DNA of 64,000 nucleotides from Arthrobacter sp. E3 (GTDB lineage: Bacteria; Actinomycetota; Actinomycetes; Actinomycetales; Micrococcaceae). Shown one piece after another: positions 16,238 through 25,968 of the stretch; the stretch's first letter is position 1; each line of letters starts with the position of its first letter. The DNA lies in NCBI RefSeq assembly GCF_017353415.1, contig NZ_JAFMPX010000003.1, forward strand, positions 1 through 64,000, read 5' to 3'. The notes beneath the pieces are model-generated. The model did not search any database, had not been told where the DNA came from, and was given only the letters and a program-made list of their open reading frames with translations. Both the position numbers and the translations under genes were made by a program.

Positions 16238-17715
16238 GTGAGCTCACAAAAAAGCCCCGCCGAACAGGCCAAGGCACCTCAAATGACCCGCGATACAGCA
16301 TTCTTCGGACAACCCAAGATGCTGCTGAACCTCTTCAGTGTCGAGCTGTGGGAACGGTTCTCCTTCTATGGCATGCAGGGCATCCTTGCCTACTACATGT
16401 ACTACTCCGTCACCAAGGGGGCCTTGGAATTGACGAGGGCACAGCCTTGGGGATCGTTGGAGCGTACGGCGGTGGCGTGTATCTTTCCACCATCTTGGGT
16501 GCATGGGTTGCCGACCGCCTTCTCGGCTCGGAAAAAGTCTTGTTCTACAGCGCCATCTTGATCATGGCGGGCCACCTGTCACTGGCGTTTCTGCCCGGTG
16601 CGGCAGGCCTGGCAACCGGTCTGATCCTCATTGGGGTGGGCTCAGGCGGGTTGAAGGCCAACGCCACATCGCTGGTCGGAACGCTGTACGCCAAGGACGA
16701 CGAGCGACGCGACGCCGGTTTCTCCATCTTCTACATGGGTATCAACATTGGCGGCTTGATTGGCCCGTTGGCCACCGGATGGCTGCAGGTCACGTGGGGT
16801 TTCCATGTTGGATTCGGTGCAGCCGCCGTCGGCATGGCCTTCGGCCTGCTGCAGTACGGGTTGACCCGAAAGAACCTGCCGGAGTCCGCACACCGCATCG
16901 CCAACCCGCTGCCCAAGTCAGAGTGTGGCAAGTTCGCGGGGGCGGCTGCAGCAGCAATCGCCCTGATCGTGGCGGCCGTGGCATTCAAGCTCATCACCGC
17001 CGAGAACCTCAAGTGGGTCATCGTCGCCGTCGTCATCATTGCAACTGTCGCCTACTTTGCCGTGATTCTGGCGAACAAGACGGTCACTGGCGAGGAACGC
17101 AGCCGCGTGTACTCCTTCATGCCGCTGTTCCTGGCCAGCGCCGTGTTCTGGTCGCTTTTCCAGCAGCAGTTCACCGTAATTGCCTTGTATTCGGACAAGC
17201 GTCTTGACCGCACCATCCTTGGCTGGGAAATTCCCGCCAGCTGGGTTTCCTCGATCAACCCGGTGTTCATCATCATTTTGGCTGGCGTGTTCGCCGCGGT
17301 GTGGACCAAGTGGGGACCGCGTCAGCCGGGCACGCCGGTGAAGTTCTCCGTGGCCTTGGTCGTCATGGGATTGGCGTACCTGTCCTTCATTCCGTTCGCC
17401 GGGATGGCAGCGGTGCCCATGTTGGCCATCGTGTTCATTTTGATGCTGTTCACCGTCGCCGAACTGATGCTCTCCCCCGTGGGGCTCTCCTTGGCCACCA
17501 AACTGGCCCCGGCCGCGTTCCAGACGCAGATGGTGGCCTTGTTCTTCCTGTCGGTCTCCCTCGGCACGGCCATGTCAGGCGTGTTGGCCCAGTGGTACAA
17601 CCCTGAGCACGAGACCCCGTACTTCCTGGTCGTCGGCCTGGTCTCCATTGGCTTTGGCGTGCTGCTGTTCCTGGCGAAGAAGCCCATCAAGACGTTGATG
17701 GCCGGCGTGATGTAG
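16238..17715 (+). pseudogene. POT/PTR-family peptide transporter with an apparent one-base frameshift
   Basis: Together the two frames encode a proton-coupled oligopeptide transporter (MFS, PTR2 family): ELWERFSFYGMQ at the N-terminus, GAWVADRLLGSEKV, then FSIFYMGINIGGLIGPLATG and about 12 membrane segments. The frame breaks near 16420. The first frame reads YYSVTKGA; the family sequence GGLGIDEGTALGIVGAYGGG continues one frame over. A G-run at 16417-16421 with five G where six are needed explains it. The start is a GTG at 16238 or the ATG at 16283. Either the gene is recently inactivated or the run was miscounted. Confidence 0.85.
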
Positions 17716-17728
17716 TTCTTTCTCCAAG

Positions 17729-17785
17729 AACGACGGCGGCACCTGTCCTTTCGCTTGATCGAAAAGGACAGGTGCCGCCGTCGTT
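17729..17785. terminator. Perfect 23-bp hairpin between convergent genes
   Basis: Arms 17729-17751 and 17763-17785 are exact inverses (AACGACGGCGGCACC at the outer end), with an 11-base loop. It follows the peptide transporter stop by 13 bases and lies before the end of the convergent DUF4190 gene, so it probably serves both strands. Confidence 0.85.
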
Positions 17786-17808
17786 TGCGGACGCCTAAGG
17801 CGGGTGTT

Positions 17809-18366
17809 CTAAAGCTGGCTGAAGTCGCTTCCGGAGCTACCCGCCAAAACAGCGAAGATGAAGATGTAAAACAGGTAAATGCCACCCCACACCAGCAAAG
17901 CCAGGTAGTTGGTGACGAGCCCGGTGATCGAAAATGCCCGGCCTTGTGGACTTTCTTTTTTCAGGCCCAAGTGTCCCAGCACGATCCCCACAATCTGGGG
18001 TGCGATCATCCACCCGAGCAAAAACAGTGAGGTCAGGCCAATGATCATGCTCGCAAGGCTCAGCCCGCGCGGGCCGCTGATGGGCATCACATAGCCTTGT
18101 CCACCCTGATAATAAGTGGGTGCCGGGTACTGGGATTGCTGGTATGGCTGCCCGTACGGGGGAAGCGGCGGATTCTGGAACTGCGGATTCTGGAACTGCG
18201 GGTTTTGGTACGGCTGGTTTTGATGCGGTGGGTTTCCTCCGCTGTACACATCCTGCGGCGCTTTGGCCGGGTACAAGGGCGGCACGGCGGGCGCGTTATA
18301 GCCCGGAGGCGTGCTGCCGGAAGGCTCCCCGCTGTAGGGCTGTGGCTGGTCCGGATGATTCGACAC
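17809..18366 (-). CDS. DUF4190 membrane protein with Pro/Gln/Tyr-rich N-terminus
   Basis: About 185 residues. Residues 1-100 are a low-complexity cytoplasmic arm rich in Pro, Gln, Asn and Tyr with a repeated YQNPQFQNPQFQNP. Residues 105-185 hold two membrane helices of the DUF4190 fold (LASMIIGLTSLFLLGWMIAP, glycine-rich turn IVGIVLGHLGLKK, then YLALLVWGGIYLFYIFIF). Function unknown. The GTG at 18366 has GGAG six bases before it. Confidence 0.85.
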   Translation of the reverse strand: MSNHPDQPQPYSGEPSGSTPPGYNAPAVPPLYPAKAPQDVYSGGNPPHQNQPYQNPQFQNPQFQNPPLPPYGQPYQQSQYPAPTYYQGGQGYVMPISGPRGLSLASMIIGLTSLFLLGWMIAPQIVGIVLGHLGLKKESPQGRAFSITGLVTNYLALLVWGGIYLFYIFIFAVLAGSSGSDFSQL

Positions 18367-18508
18367 TCCTGGCTCCTGCAAAAATTTGTGCCCCTACGCG
18401 CGGGGAAAGAATGGCTTGGGCTGTCTTCCATCGTAATGCAGGGCCCTGAAGGGTTCACAGTTTGGGCAATGGGTGCCAATCTGCCCCTTGCTCTGGCATG
18501 CTGTGATC

Positions 18509-20152
18509 ATGGCTAGTCGCGCGGGCACTGTTGCCCTTCCCCAGGACCTTGTTGATCTTTCTGCATTGATGGATGCTTACTATGATCTGTCCCCGGATAT
18601 GGGTGACCCCGCACAACGTGTAGCCTTCGGCACGTCGGGGCACCGAGGCAGTTCATTGAAGTCATCCTTCAATGAAGGCCACATTGCCGCCATTACGCAG
18701 GCCATCGTTGAATACAGGGCCGGCCAAGGCATCACGGGGCCGCTGTACATGGGCAAAGATACCCACGCACTCAGCGAGCCTGCACAGAACACTGCCCTAG
18801 AGGTGCTTGCCGGCAATGGGGTTGAAGTGTTGATTGACGCGCGCCACGGTTACACGCCCACCCCGGCCGTCTCACACGCCATCCTCACCCACAACAAGGG
18901 CCGCACCGATGCATTGGCGGACGGCATTGTCGTCACCCCTTCGCACAACCCACCCGGTGACGGCGGCTTCAAGTACAACCCCCCGCATGGCGGCCCGGCC
19001 GATTCCGACGCAACGGGATGGATCGCCAACCGTGCCAATGAGCTGTTGGAAGCGGGCTTGCGCGGTGTGCGCCGCGTGCAGCTGCCCGAGGCCATGGCCG
19101 CATCCACGACAGGGAAGTTTGATTTCCTCTCCAGCTATGTTGACGACCTCCCCTCCGTCCTTGACCTGGACGCCATCCGTTCCGCAGGGGTGCGCATCGG
19201 CGCCGATCCCATGGGTGGGGCTTCGGTTGACTACTGGGGCGAAATTCGTGAACGCCACCACCTTGACCTGACAGTGGTCAACCCCACGGTTGACCCGCAA
19301 TGGTCATTCATGACCCTTGACTGGGATGAGAAGATCCGCATGGACTGTTCCTCTCCCTCAGCCATGGCTTCCCTGATTGGCAAGCTCAGCGCGGGGGCAC
19401 CGTATGACATTGCCACGGGCAACGACGCCGACGCCGACAGGCACGGCATTGTCACCCCGGACGGCGGGTTGATGAACCCCAACCACTACCTTGCCGTGGC
19501 GATCCAGTACTTGTACACGCACCGCTCGCAGTGGCCTGCCACTGCCGGAGTGGGCAAAACTCTTGTCTCTTCCTCCATCATTGACAGGGTTGCCGCAGAT
19601 CTTGGCCGCAAACTCGTCGAAGTGCCGGTCGGATTCAAGTGGTTTGTTCCGGGCCTACTCTCCGGTGAGGGCGTGTTCGGCGGGGAGGAATCCGCAGGTG
19701 CCTCCTTCGTGAAGAAGGACGGCTCCGTCTGGACCACCGACAAGGACGGCATCCTGCTGGCACTGCTGGCCTCGGAAATCACCGCCGTGACGGGCAAGTC
19801 ACCCTCGGTGCACTACGGTGAGCTGACCGTCCGCTTCGGGGCGCCGTCGTACGCGCGCATTGACGCCGCTGCGACCCGCGAGCAGAAGGCTGCGCTGGGC
19901 AAGCTCTCCGCCGCCGACGTCACCGCCACCACGCTGGCCGGCGAAGAGATCACCGCCAAGCTGACCGAAGCCCCCGGCAACGGTGCCGCAATTGGCGGGC
20001 TGAAGGTCACCACCGAAAACGCCTGGTTCGCAGCCCGCCCTTCCGGCACCGAGGACGTGTACAAGATTTACGCCGAGTCCTTCAAGGGCCCGGAGCATCT
20101 GGCCCAGGTCCAGGCAGAGGCGAAGGCCCTCGTGGACGGCGTCATCTCCTAA
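18509..20152 (+). CDS. pgm: Phosphoglucomutase (alpha-D-glucose phosphate-specific)
   Basis: A 547-residue alpha-D-phosphohexomutase interconverting glucose 1-phosphate and glucose 6-phosphate. The phospho-serine loop is [17 protein letters not shown], the metal loop [10 protein letters not shown] (GNDADADRH), the sugar-binding loop [10 protein letters not shown], and the phosphate-binding C-terminal [15 protein letters not shown]. The N-terminal [11 protein letters not shown] is also typical. Length is normal. The ATG at 18509 starts at MASRAGTV; an upstream start is unlikely. Confidence 0.96.
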   Translation: MASRAGTVALPQDLVDLSALMDAYYDLSPDMGDPAQRVAFGTSGHRGSSLKSSFNEGHIAAITQAIVEYRAGQGITGPLYMGKDTHALSEPAQNTALEVLAGNGVEVLIDARHGYTPTPAVSHAILTHNKGRTDALADGIVVTPSHNPPGDGGFKYNPPHGGPADSDATGWIANRANELLEAGLRGVRRVQLPEAMAASTTGKFDFLSSYVDDLPSVLDLDAIRSAGVRIGADPMGGASVDYWGEIRERHHLDLTVVNPTVDPQWSFMTLDWDEKIRMDCSSPSAMASLIGKLSAGAPYDIATGNDADADRHGIVTPDGGLMNPNHYLAVAIQYLYTHRSQWPATAGVGKTLVSSSIIDRVAADLGRKLVEVPVGFKWFVPGLLSGEGVFGGEESAGASFVKKDGSVWTTDKDGILLALLASEITAVTGKSPSVHYGELTVRFGAPSYARIDAAATREQKAALGKLSAADVTATTLAGEEITAKLTEAPGNGAAIGGLKVTTENAWFAARPSGTEDVYKIYAESFKGPEHLAQVQAEAKALVDGVIS

Positions 20153-20184
20153 GCTCGGCGTGTTCTGGCTGGGCGGGAGCCAGC

Positions 20185-20259
20185 ATTTTTTGTAGGCGAC
20201 GTAAAGGAGACGCCCAAGGCCGCTCGCGGCCGACGCGTCGGATAGTCGCCGGAAAAATG
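20185..20259. repeat. 75-bp structured intergenic repeat, copy 1
   Basis: This block matches 37445-37519 at 71 of 75 bases. It starts ATTTTTTGTAGG and ends CCGGAAAAATG; those ends pair with each other, as do GGCGAC and GTCGCC inside, and GGCCGC with GCGGCC near the centre. Flanking bases outside the block also pair partly. It lies between the convergent ends of pgm and the cation efflux gene. A mobile or amplified RNA-like element or a terminator cassette are both possible. Confidence 0.85.
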
Positions 20260-20291
20260 TTGGGCCCGTCCAGCGCAACACTGACGGGAGA

Positions 20292-21221
20292 TTAGTGGTG
20301 GGCGCCGAGTTCGTGGTCGGCGTGCCCCACCGGTTCAAGCTGAAACGTTGAGTGTTCGATGCTGATCTCGAAGTGATCGGCCACGCAGCTTTGGAGTGCG
20401 TCGAGCATTTGCGGTGCATGACCGTCGTAGAAGCATCCCGCGTCCACCACCACGTGGGCAGAGAGGATCGGCAGGCCCGTGGCAATTTGGCTGGCGTGCA
20501 GGTCGTGGACGTCGCGCACATGGTCAAGCTCCATGATGTGCTCGCGAACCTCGTCCAGGTCCAGCCCCGACGGCGTTGACTCAAGCAGCACGCTGATGGT
20601 CTCGAGCAACAACCTGACGGTACGCGGCAGGATCAGCACGCCAATGAGCATGGCCACGACGGCGTCTGCCTGCACCCAGCCCGTTGTGGAGATCACGATC
20701 GCCGCCACAATGACGGCCACGGAGCCCAGCGCGTCGTTGACGACTTCCAGGAACGCAGCCCGCATGTTGAAGTTCTTGCTGCGACCGCCCATCAAGACGA
20801 ACATCGAAATGATATTGCCGGCCAGCCCGATCGCTCCGAAGACGATCATCTCGTTGGAGGCGATCTCCGTCGGATTGAACAGCCGCTGAACTCCTTCCAC
20901 CAAAACCACCAGTCCCACGGCGAGAAGCACTGCGGCCTGCCCTGTTGCGGCCAGCACCTCGGCGCGGGCAAAGCCCCACGTGCGCTTGCTGGTTGCGGGG
21001 AGGACCATCAATCGCGCTGCCAGCAGAGCCATGGCAAGCCCGCCGGCGTCAGTCAGCACGTGGGCCGAGTCAAAGAGCAACGCCAACGAACCAGTCAGGA
21101 TTGAACCGATGATCTGGAACACGAAAACGAGAAGGGTGATGCCCAGCGCTACGGCAATGCGCCCCTGGTGACTCTCGCCAGGAGCACCTGCATGGGAATG
21201 GCTGTGGTTATGACCGGACAT
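20292..21221 (-). CDS. Cation diffusion facilitator (CzcD-type) metal efflux protein
   Basis: A 309-residue CDF transporter: His-rich N-terminus (HNHSHSHAG), six membrane helices, metal-binding DSAHVLTD in helix 2 and EVVNDALGSV in helix 5, and a C-terminal cytoplasmic domain with ISIEHSTFQLE. It exports divalent metals such as zinc in exchange for protons. It is divergent from an ArsR-type repressor, and a palindrome lies directly before its start, so metal-induced control is likely. Confidence 0.93.
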   Translation of the reverse strand: MSGHNHSHSHAGAPGESHQGRIAVALGITLLVFVFQIIGSILTGSLALLFDSAHVLTDAGGLAMALLAARLMVLPATSKRTWGFARAEVLAATGQAAVLLAVGLVVLVEGVQRLFNPTEIASNEMIVFGAIGLAGNIISMFVLMGGRSKNFNMRAAFLEVVNDALGSVAVIVAAIVISTTGWVQADAVVAMLIGVLILPRTVRLLLETISVLLESTPSGLDLDEVREHIMELDHVRDVHDLHASQIATGLPILSAHVVVDAGCFYDGHAPQMLDALQSCVADHFEISIEHSTFQLEPVGHADHELGAHH

Positions 21222-21223
21222 GG

Positions 21224-21240
21224 TTCAATAGTACATTGAA
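21224..21240. promoter_or_regulatory. Palindromic operator candidate for the ArsR-type repressor
   Basis: TTCAATAGTACATTGAA is an exact 6-5-6 inverted repeat, between the divergent efflux gene (start 21221) and the arsR-type gene (start 21275). Its location three bases before the efflux start fits repression of both genes by the ArsR-type protein. Binding is inferred. Confidence 0.6.
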
Positions 21241-21274
21241 GACTGAATTCATCAAATGCTGTATGGTATTGAGA

Positions 21275-21586
21275 ATGAAGCCCATTAGCAATGCAGCGGT
21301 GCTTGCCCGCTTTGGCTACGCACTCTCGGACCCCACCCGTGCCGAGATACTCATGAAACTGGCTGCACAGCCGCAATACCCGGGAGAACTTGCAACCGAG
21401 CTGGGCGTCTCCCGGCAGAGCATGTCCAATCACCTCTCGTGCCTGCGCGAATGCGGGCTCGCCGTCGCCGTGCCTGAAGGCCGCCGATCCCGGTATGAGC
21501 TGGCCCATCCGGACTTGGCCCACGCACTCAACGACCTCCTCGGCGTCGTACTTCTAGCCAGCGAAGGCCATGTGCCGCACCCGTAG
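21275..21586 (+). CDS. ArsR/SmtB-family metal-responsive regulator
   Basis: A 103-residue winged-helix repressor. The recognition helix region is YPGELATELGVSRQSMSNHLSCLRECGLA, with Cys in CLREC, as in CmtR/CadC relatives that sense Cd, Pb or Zn. The C-terminus ends HVPHP. The ATG at 21275 starts MKPISNAAV; a TATGGT box seven bases before it would make a leaderless transcript. Divergence from a CDF exporter strongly suggests it controls that gene. Confidence 0.88.
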   Translation: MKPISNAAVLARFGYALSDPTRAEILMKLAAQPQYPGELATELGVSRQSMSNHLSCLRECGLAVAVPEGRRSRYELAHPDLAHALNDLLGVVLLASEGHVPHP

Positions 21587-21655
21587 ACCCGCATGCTCCT
21601 ATATTCTTATCCGCGGGCCACTTACAGGCCCTGGGCGAGAGCGGAAGAGACGTAG

Positions 21656-22978
21656 ATGAGTTTGCTGGGCACAAAATGGACAGTTCACGGGGATGGCAAG
21701 AGCATCACCCCCGGACAAGTGGTCACCCCGGATGAACGGCTGAGCTGGCCGCGAACCATTGGCATTGGCCTGCAGCACGTGGTTGCCATGTTTGGCGCCA
21801 CGTTCCTGGTCCCACTGATCACGGGCATGCCGCCGGCAACCACGTTGTTCTTCTCCGGCATCGGCACCTTGTTTTTCCTGATCCTTACCCGCGGGCGCGT
21901 CCCCAGCTACCTCGGCTCAAGCTTCGCCTTCATCGCACCCATCATGGCCTCACAGCAACAATTTGGTGTATCCGGTGCACTCGGCGGCGTTGTCGTTGCA
22001 GGTGTGACACTGGCCATTTTGGGCTTGATTGTGCAAAAATTTGGCGCTTCTTGGATCAACCGACTCATGCCAGCCCCCGTGACCGGAACCATCGTTGCCC
22101 TCATCGGCTTGAATCTGGCTCCGGCAGCACGCGACAACTTTGAAAAAGCCCCCATCACGGCGCTCGCCACCCTGCTTGTGATCATTCTGGTCAGCGTGCT
22201 GTTTCGTGGAATTCTGGGCCGCTTGGCCATTTTGGTCGGCGTACTTGCTGGCTACCTCGTCGCGGTGCTGCGCCATGAAGTCGACTTCTCCCAGGTCAAC
22301 GACGCCGCTTGGATCGGTCTGCCGCACTTCCAGACCCCCACGTTCCACCTAGCCGTGCTGGGACTCTTTGTTCCCGTGGTGCTGGTGCTGATTGCTGAGA
22401 ATATTGGGCACGTGAAGTCGGTTGCGCTCATGACGGGCGAGGACCTTGACCCCTACGCCGGGCGTGCCATCATTGCCGACGGCGTAGCCACCACCTTGGC
22501 AGGTTTTGGTGGAGGTTCCGGCACCACCACCTATGCGGAAAACATTGGTGTCATGGCCGCCACCAAGGTGTACTCGACCGCCGCGTACTGGGTGGCTGGC
22601 ATGGCAGCGCTGCTGCTGAGCTTCTCCCCCAAGTTTGGCGAGCTCATCGCCACTGTGCCCGTCGGCGTGCTCGGCGGCGCTGCAACCCTTCTTTACGGCA
22701 TGATCGGTGTGCTGGGTGTGCGGATCTGGGTGCAGAACAAGGTCAGCTTCTCCAACAACATCAACCTGACAACCGCCGCGGTGGCCCTCATTGTGGGCAT
22801 CGGCAACTTCACCTGGACCACGGGAAACCTCACCTTTGAAGGCATCGCTTTGGGCACCGCGGCAGCACTGATTGTGTACCACGGCATGAGTGCTCTCGCG
22901 AAGTGGCGCGGTACGGCCCCCAATCCGCTGGATCCTGAAACAGCCCAGCCGGAACCACACCTGGCAAAAGGCAACTAA
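21656..22978 (+). CDS. Uracil/xanthine permease (NCS2 family)
   Basis: A 440-residue transporter with 12-14 membrane segments. It shows the NCS2 signature GLQHVVAMFGATFLVPLITG near the N-terminus, a LIAENIGHVKSV segment with the substrate Glu, and GGSGTTTYAENIGVMAATKV. It imports uracil or a related base by proton symport. UraA-like in length and motifs; xanthine transport cannot be excluded. It follows arsR by 69 bases on the same strand but is unlikely to be co-regulated with metal efflux. Confidence 0.9.
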   Translation: MSLLGTKWTVHGDGKSITPGQVVTPDERLSWPRTIGIGLQHVVAMFGATFLVPLITGMPPATTLFFSGIGTLFFLILTRGRVPSYLGSSFAFIAPIMASQQQFGVSGALGGVVVAGVTLAILGLIVQKFGASWINRLMPAPVTGTIVALIGLNLAPAARDNFEKAPITALATLLVIILVSVLFRGILGRLAILVGVLAGYLVAVLRHEVDFSQVNDAAWIGLPHFQTPTFHLAVLGLFVPVVLVLIAENIGHVKSVALMTGEDLDPYAGRAIIADGVATTLAGFGGGSGTTTYAENIGVMAATKVYSTAAYWVAGMAALLLSFSPKFGELIATVPVGVLGGAATLLYGMIGVLGVRIWVQNKVSFSNNINLTTAAVALIVGIGNFTWTTGNLTFEGIALGTAAALIVYHGMSALAKWRGTAPNPLDPETAQPEPHLAKGN

Positions 22979-22983
22979 CCGCA

Positions 22984-23019
22984 CCCTTTGGAAGGTTCGC
23001 AAGCGCACCTTCCAAAGGG
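22984..23019. terminator. Bidirectional hairpin terminator
   Basis: CCCTTTGGAAGGT (22984-22996) and ACCTTCCAAAGGG (23007-23019) are exact inverses with a ten-base loop, directly after the uracil permease stop and two bases before the end of the convergent glycerate kinase gene. Confidence 0.8.
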
Positions 23020-23020
23020 G

Positions 23021-24136
23021 CTAGATGCCGTTGAGCGCCTCTGCTGTTGCCAGGGTCGTGTACTTAGCCGCCTCGGCCAACGCTGCCTCGCCCGATCCAG
23101 CAACGTCGGTGGCGCTGACGGAAGCTACCACGCCGTGCTCAGCCAGTTGCTCGGCTGTCACCGTGATTCGCCCCGCTACGACAACTACTGGAATGCCACG
23201 CACGTGGGCGGCGTCAGCCACCCCGAGGGGGCCCTTGCCAGATAGCGACTGCACATCGAGTGAGCCCTCGCCGGTGATGACGAGGTCCGCATCGTCCAGA
23301 TGGGTCTCCAGATCGATCAGTGCGGCCACAAGATCAAAACCACGCTCGACGGTGGCATCGGCACAGGCCACAAACATTGACGGGAAACCGCCCGCAGCTC
23401 CTGCGCCCGGAATATTGATGTCGATCCCCATGGATGTCTGCACCACTGCCGCAAGGTTGCGAAGGCCTGCGTCGAGCAACTCGACGGCCTCTGCATCGGC
23501 ACCCTTCTGCGGGCCAAACACGTGTGCGGCGCCATACGGTCCATGGAGCACATTGTCCACATCCACTGCCATGCGAACTTTCACGCCCGCTAGGCGCGGG
23601 TCCAGGCCGGTGACGTCCACGGACACCACATCCACCAGGGATCCACCGCCCAGCGGGACAAGGTTGCCTTGGGCGTCGAGCAGCTTGAGCCCCAGCGCAC
23701 GCAAGGCGCCCGTTCCGCCGTCGGTCATGGCGGATCCACCCAAGCCGATAATGATTTCCACTGCGCCGGCGTCCAGCGCAGCGGCCACCAATTGGCCTGA
23801 ACCGTAGGAATGTGCTCGCAGGGAATTCTCCACAGTTGGTTCACTGAGCAGGTATCCGCTGGCCTGGGCGGTTTCAATGACAGCTACTTTGCTGTCTTCG
23901 TTGAACCCCCAAACGGCGCCAACAGGCTTGAGAATGGGGCCGACCACCGAGTCCAGCCGCTCTGAAAAACCAGCAGCCACGGCGGCCTCTACCGTTCCCT
24001 CCCCGCCGTCGGCAATAGGGAGGGCCGTCACCACGGCCTCGGGATAAACCCGCAAGGCACCCTCTGCCATGGCAGCAGCGGCCTCCTGACCGGTCAGGGT
24101 TCCCTTGAATTTATCGGGGGCTATCAAGATTCGCAT
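23021..24136 (-). CDS. Glycerate kinase
   Basis: A 371-residue glycerate kinase of the GK1 family that phosphorylates glycerate to 2-phosphoglycerate with ATP. Diagnostic motifs are MRILIAPDKFKGTLT at the start, ALPIADGGEGTVEA, and IIGLGGSAMTDGGTGAL; the C-terminal LVITGEGSLDVQSLSGKGP completes the site. Full length. It lies 39 bases downstream of the GDPD gene's end region in the same direction (24176), so the two may be co-transcribed. Confidence 0.95.
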   Translation of the reverse strand: MRILIAPDKFKGTLTGQEAAAAMAEGALRVYPEAVVTALPIADGGEGTVEAAVAAGFSERLDSVVGPILKPVGAVWGFNEDSKVAVIETAQASGYLLSEPTVENSLRAHSYGSGQLVAAALDAGAVEIIIGLGGSAMTDGGTGALRALGLKLLDAQGNLVPLGGGSLVDVVSVDVTGLDPRLAGVKVRMAVDVDNVLHGPYGAAHVFGPQKGADAEAVELLDAGLRNLAAVVQTSMGIDINIPGAGAAGGFPSMFVACADATVERGFDLVAALIDLETHLDDADLVITGEGSLDVQSLSGKGPLGVADAAHVRGIPVVVVAGRITVTAEQLAEHGVVASVSATDVAGSGEAALAEAAKYTTLATAEALNGI

Positions 24137-24175
24137 AAGTCCATCCTGCCATTGCGCGCCGATTGGGATGAATCA

Positions 24176-24985
24176 TTACGCCCAATAGCCGCGTTGTCGC
24201 ATCACTTCGGCCAGAATATCTGCCCTGTCAGTCATGATCCCGTCAACGCCCAGATCAAACAATTCATGCATTTGTGCGGGATCGTCAATGGTCCACACAT
24301 GGACTTTCAGCCCCAGGCCGTGTGCACGGCGCACCTTGGCCGCAGTGACAAGGGCGAGGCCCTTGAAGCTGACCGGAATCTGCAACACATCCACGGTGCG
24401 CATCAGGGACCGCACAAATCCATTGGGCAGCCACGGGCTGAGCAGAAAATAAGTCACCAACAGCCATTGCCCTGGTGAGCTCGCAACCGGCTGGCTCAAC
24501 CCTGCCAGCACACGACGGCGGCGTCTTTCCGAGAAGGAGGCAATGCAAACGCGCTCGTGCAGGCCCAGTTCCTCGATGGCGGCCACCAACGGCCCCACAG
24601 AACCGGCGTCCTTCACATCAATGTTGAAGCTCGTTGTGGGCAACGCAGCAAAGAACTCGTTAAGTGTGACAATGGGCTCCCGGCCTCCGATGCGTGCTGT
24701 GCGCACAACGGAGTATGGCAGTTCAGCGATGATGCCGTTCTGATCCGTGGTGCGGCCCAGCGTGGGGTCATGGCAGACCGTGGCGACCCCGTCAGCCGTA
24801 GCATTGATGTCCGTTTCGACATATTGAAACCCCATTTCACTGGCGGCTTTGAAGGCAACCAGGGAGTTTTCCAAACCAACTTGGGAAAACCCCCTGTGTG
24901 CGATGGCCAGCGGGAAATCAGCAGCCAGGTATGGTTTGGCGGCTTTGGGCACAGGTGCCGACGCCTTGGACGGTTTGGCATTCAT
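24176..24985 (-). CDS. Glycerophosphodiester phosphodiesterase
   Basis: A 269-residue GDPD TIM-barrel enzyme splitting glycerophosphodiesters to glycerol 3-phosphate and an alcohol. Catalytic motifs: AIAHRGFSQVGLENSLVAF (HR, then E-N) and VETDINATADGVATVCHDPTLGRTT (E-x-D, then H-D). No signal peptide, so cytosolic. Its ATG overlaps the stop of the upstream HAD gene in ATGA, so it is co-translated. Confidence 0.93.
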   Translation of the reverse strand: MNAKPSKASAPVPKAAKPYLAADFPLAIAHRGFSQVGLENSLVAFKAASEMGFQYVETDINATADGVATVCHDPTLGRTTDQNGIIAELPYSVVRTARIGGREPIVTLNEFFAALPTTSFNIDVKDAGSVGPLVAAIEELGLHERVCIASFSERRRRRVLAGLSQPVASSPGQWLLVTYFLLSPWLPNGFVRSLMRTVDVLQIPVSFKGLALVTAAKVRRAHGLGLKVHVWTIDDPAQMHELFDLGVDGIMTDRADILAEVMRQRGYWA

Positions 24986-25791
24986 GCCAAGTGCAGCGCT
25001 GCCAGACGGGATTCGATGACTTGGGCAACGCCGTCCGCCTCGAATGCTGGCGCCCGCAACGCAGCGGCTGCTAGTGCCTCGGGGTGGCCGCTGGCCATGG
25101 CGTAGCCCGCCCCGGCCCAGCCCAGCATTTCAATGTCATTGGGCATGTCACCAAAAGCCACAACATCAGCGGCATCGATCCCCCGTGCCGCGGCGTACTG
25201 TGCCAGTGTCACAGCCTTGTTCACCCCATGCGGGCCCATCTCCAGCAGTGCCAGGTCAGGCGCCGAATGAGTCACGGCAATCAGCGAGCCCACACTGGGG
25301 CCAACCAGCTGAAGGAATTCATCGGCATTTCCGGAGTGCAGCACGGCAAGCATTTTCACGATCCCGCCGTCAGCCATGTCACGAGTCAGCACGGCGGGCA
25401 CAACGTCTGCGGCGCCAGCTGGGGCACGTGAGCCAAAGAAACCTCTTTCCACGTGGAAGCCGGTAAGGGACTCCAGCGCGAAGTACGGCTCCGGGGCCAG
25501 GTCGCTGATGATGTGACGGACTTCGTGAACGGTCTCCCAGCTCAATACATGGGAATCAAGCACTTTTTCGTGCCCAAGATCGTAGCTCACCGCACCGTTG
25601 GAGCAAATCACGGTGCCCTTGTGGCCGATTTGCTCACGGATGGGATCCAGCCAGCGTGGCGGGCGTCCAGTCACAAACACAACGTCGATGCCTGCTTGCG
25701 CTGCCGCGGCAAAGGCTTCCACGGTGCGGGTGCTTATTTTTCCATCGTGGCCCAGAATGGTTCCGTCAATGTCACTGGCAATTAAACGCAT
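24982..25791 (-). CDS. HAD-superfamily (Cof-type) phosphatase
   Basis: A 269-residue Cof/IIB HAD hydrolase: motif I LIASDIDGTILGHDG, motif II VFVTGRPPRW, motif III Lys in NKAVTLAQYAA and motif IV AFGDMPNDIEML. It is clearly related in layout to the protein at 11104-11949 but not a recent copy. The ATG at 25791 begins MRLIASDIDG; extending the frame upstream gives an Arg-rich non-domain stretch. Four-base overlap with the following GDPD gene. Confidence 0.88.
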   Translation of the reverse strand: MRLIASDIDGTILGHDGKISTRTVEAFAAAAQAGIDVVFVTGRPPRWLDPIREQIGHKGTVICSNGAVSYDLGHEKVLDSHVLSWETVHEVRHIISDLAPEPYFALESLTGFHVERGFFGSRAPAGAADVVPAVLTRDMADGGIVKMLAVLHSGNADEFLQLVGPSVGSLIAVTHSAPDLALLEMGPHGVNKAVTLAQYAAARGIDAADVVAFGDMPNDIEMLGWAGAGYAMASGHPEALAAAALRAPAFEADGVAQVIESRLAALHLA

Positions 25792-25968
25792 ACTCAAGGC
25801 TATCCAACTTCGCGCAGATGTGGGTTGAAACCGCCGCTGGCCCGCCCGGCCGCACCCAGCCCGCAAAACAGCTGTTGCTCAGCAGCGGTCTCGCGGCTCA
25901 GGCGCAGGCATGCAGGCCATAGGCGGGCCTTGCAGGGTCCGCGAAGGTCTGAACGGTCACCTGGGTTG

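Noticed and set aside
24176-25791. HAD-GDPD overlap as a fusion enzyme
   Set aside because: The stop and start codons in ATGA are intact; these are two coupled genes, not one protein.
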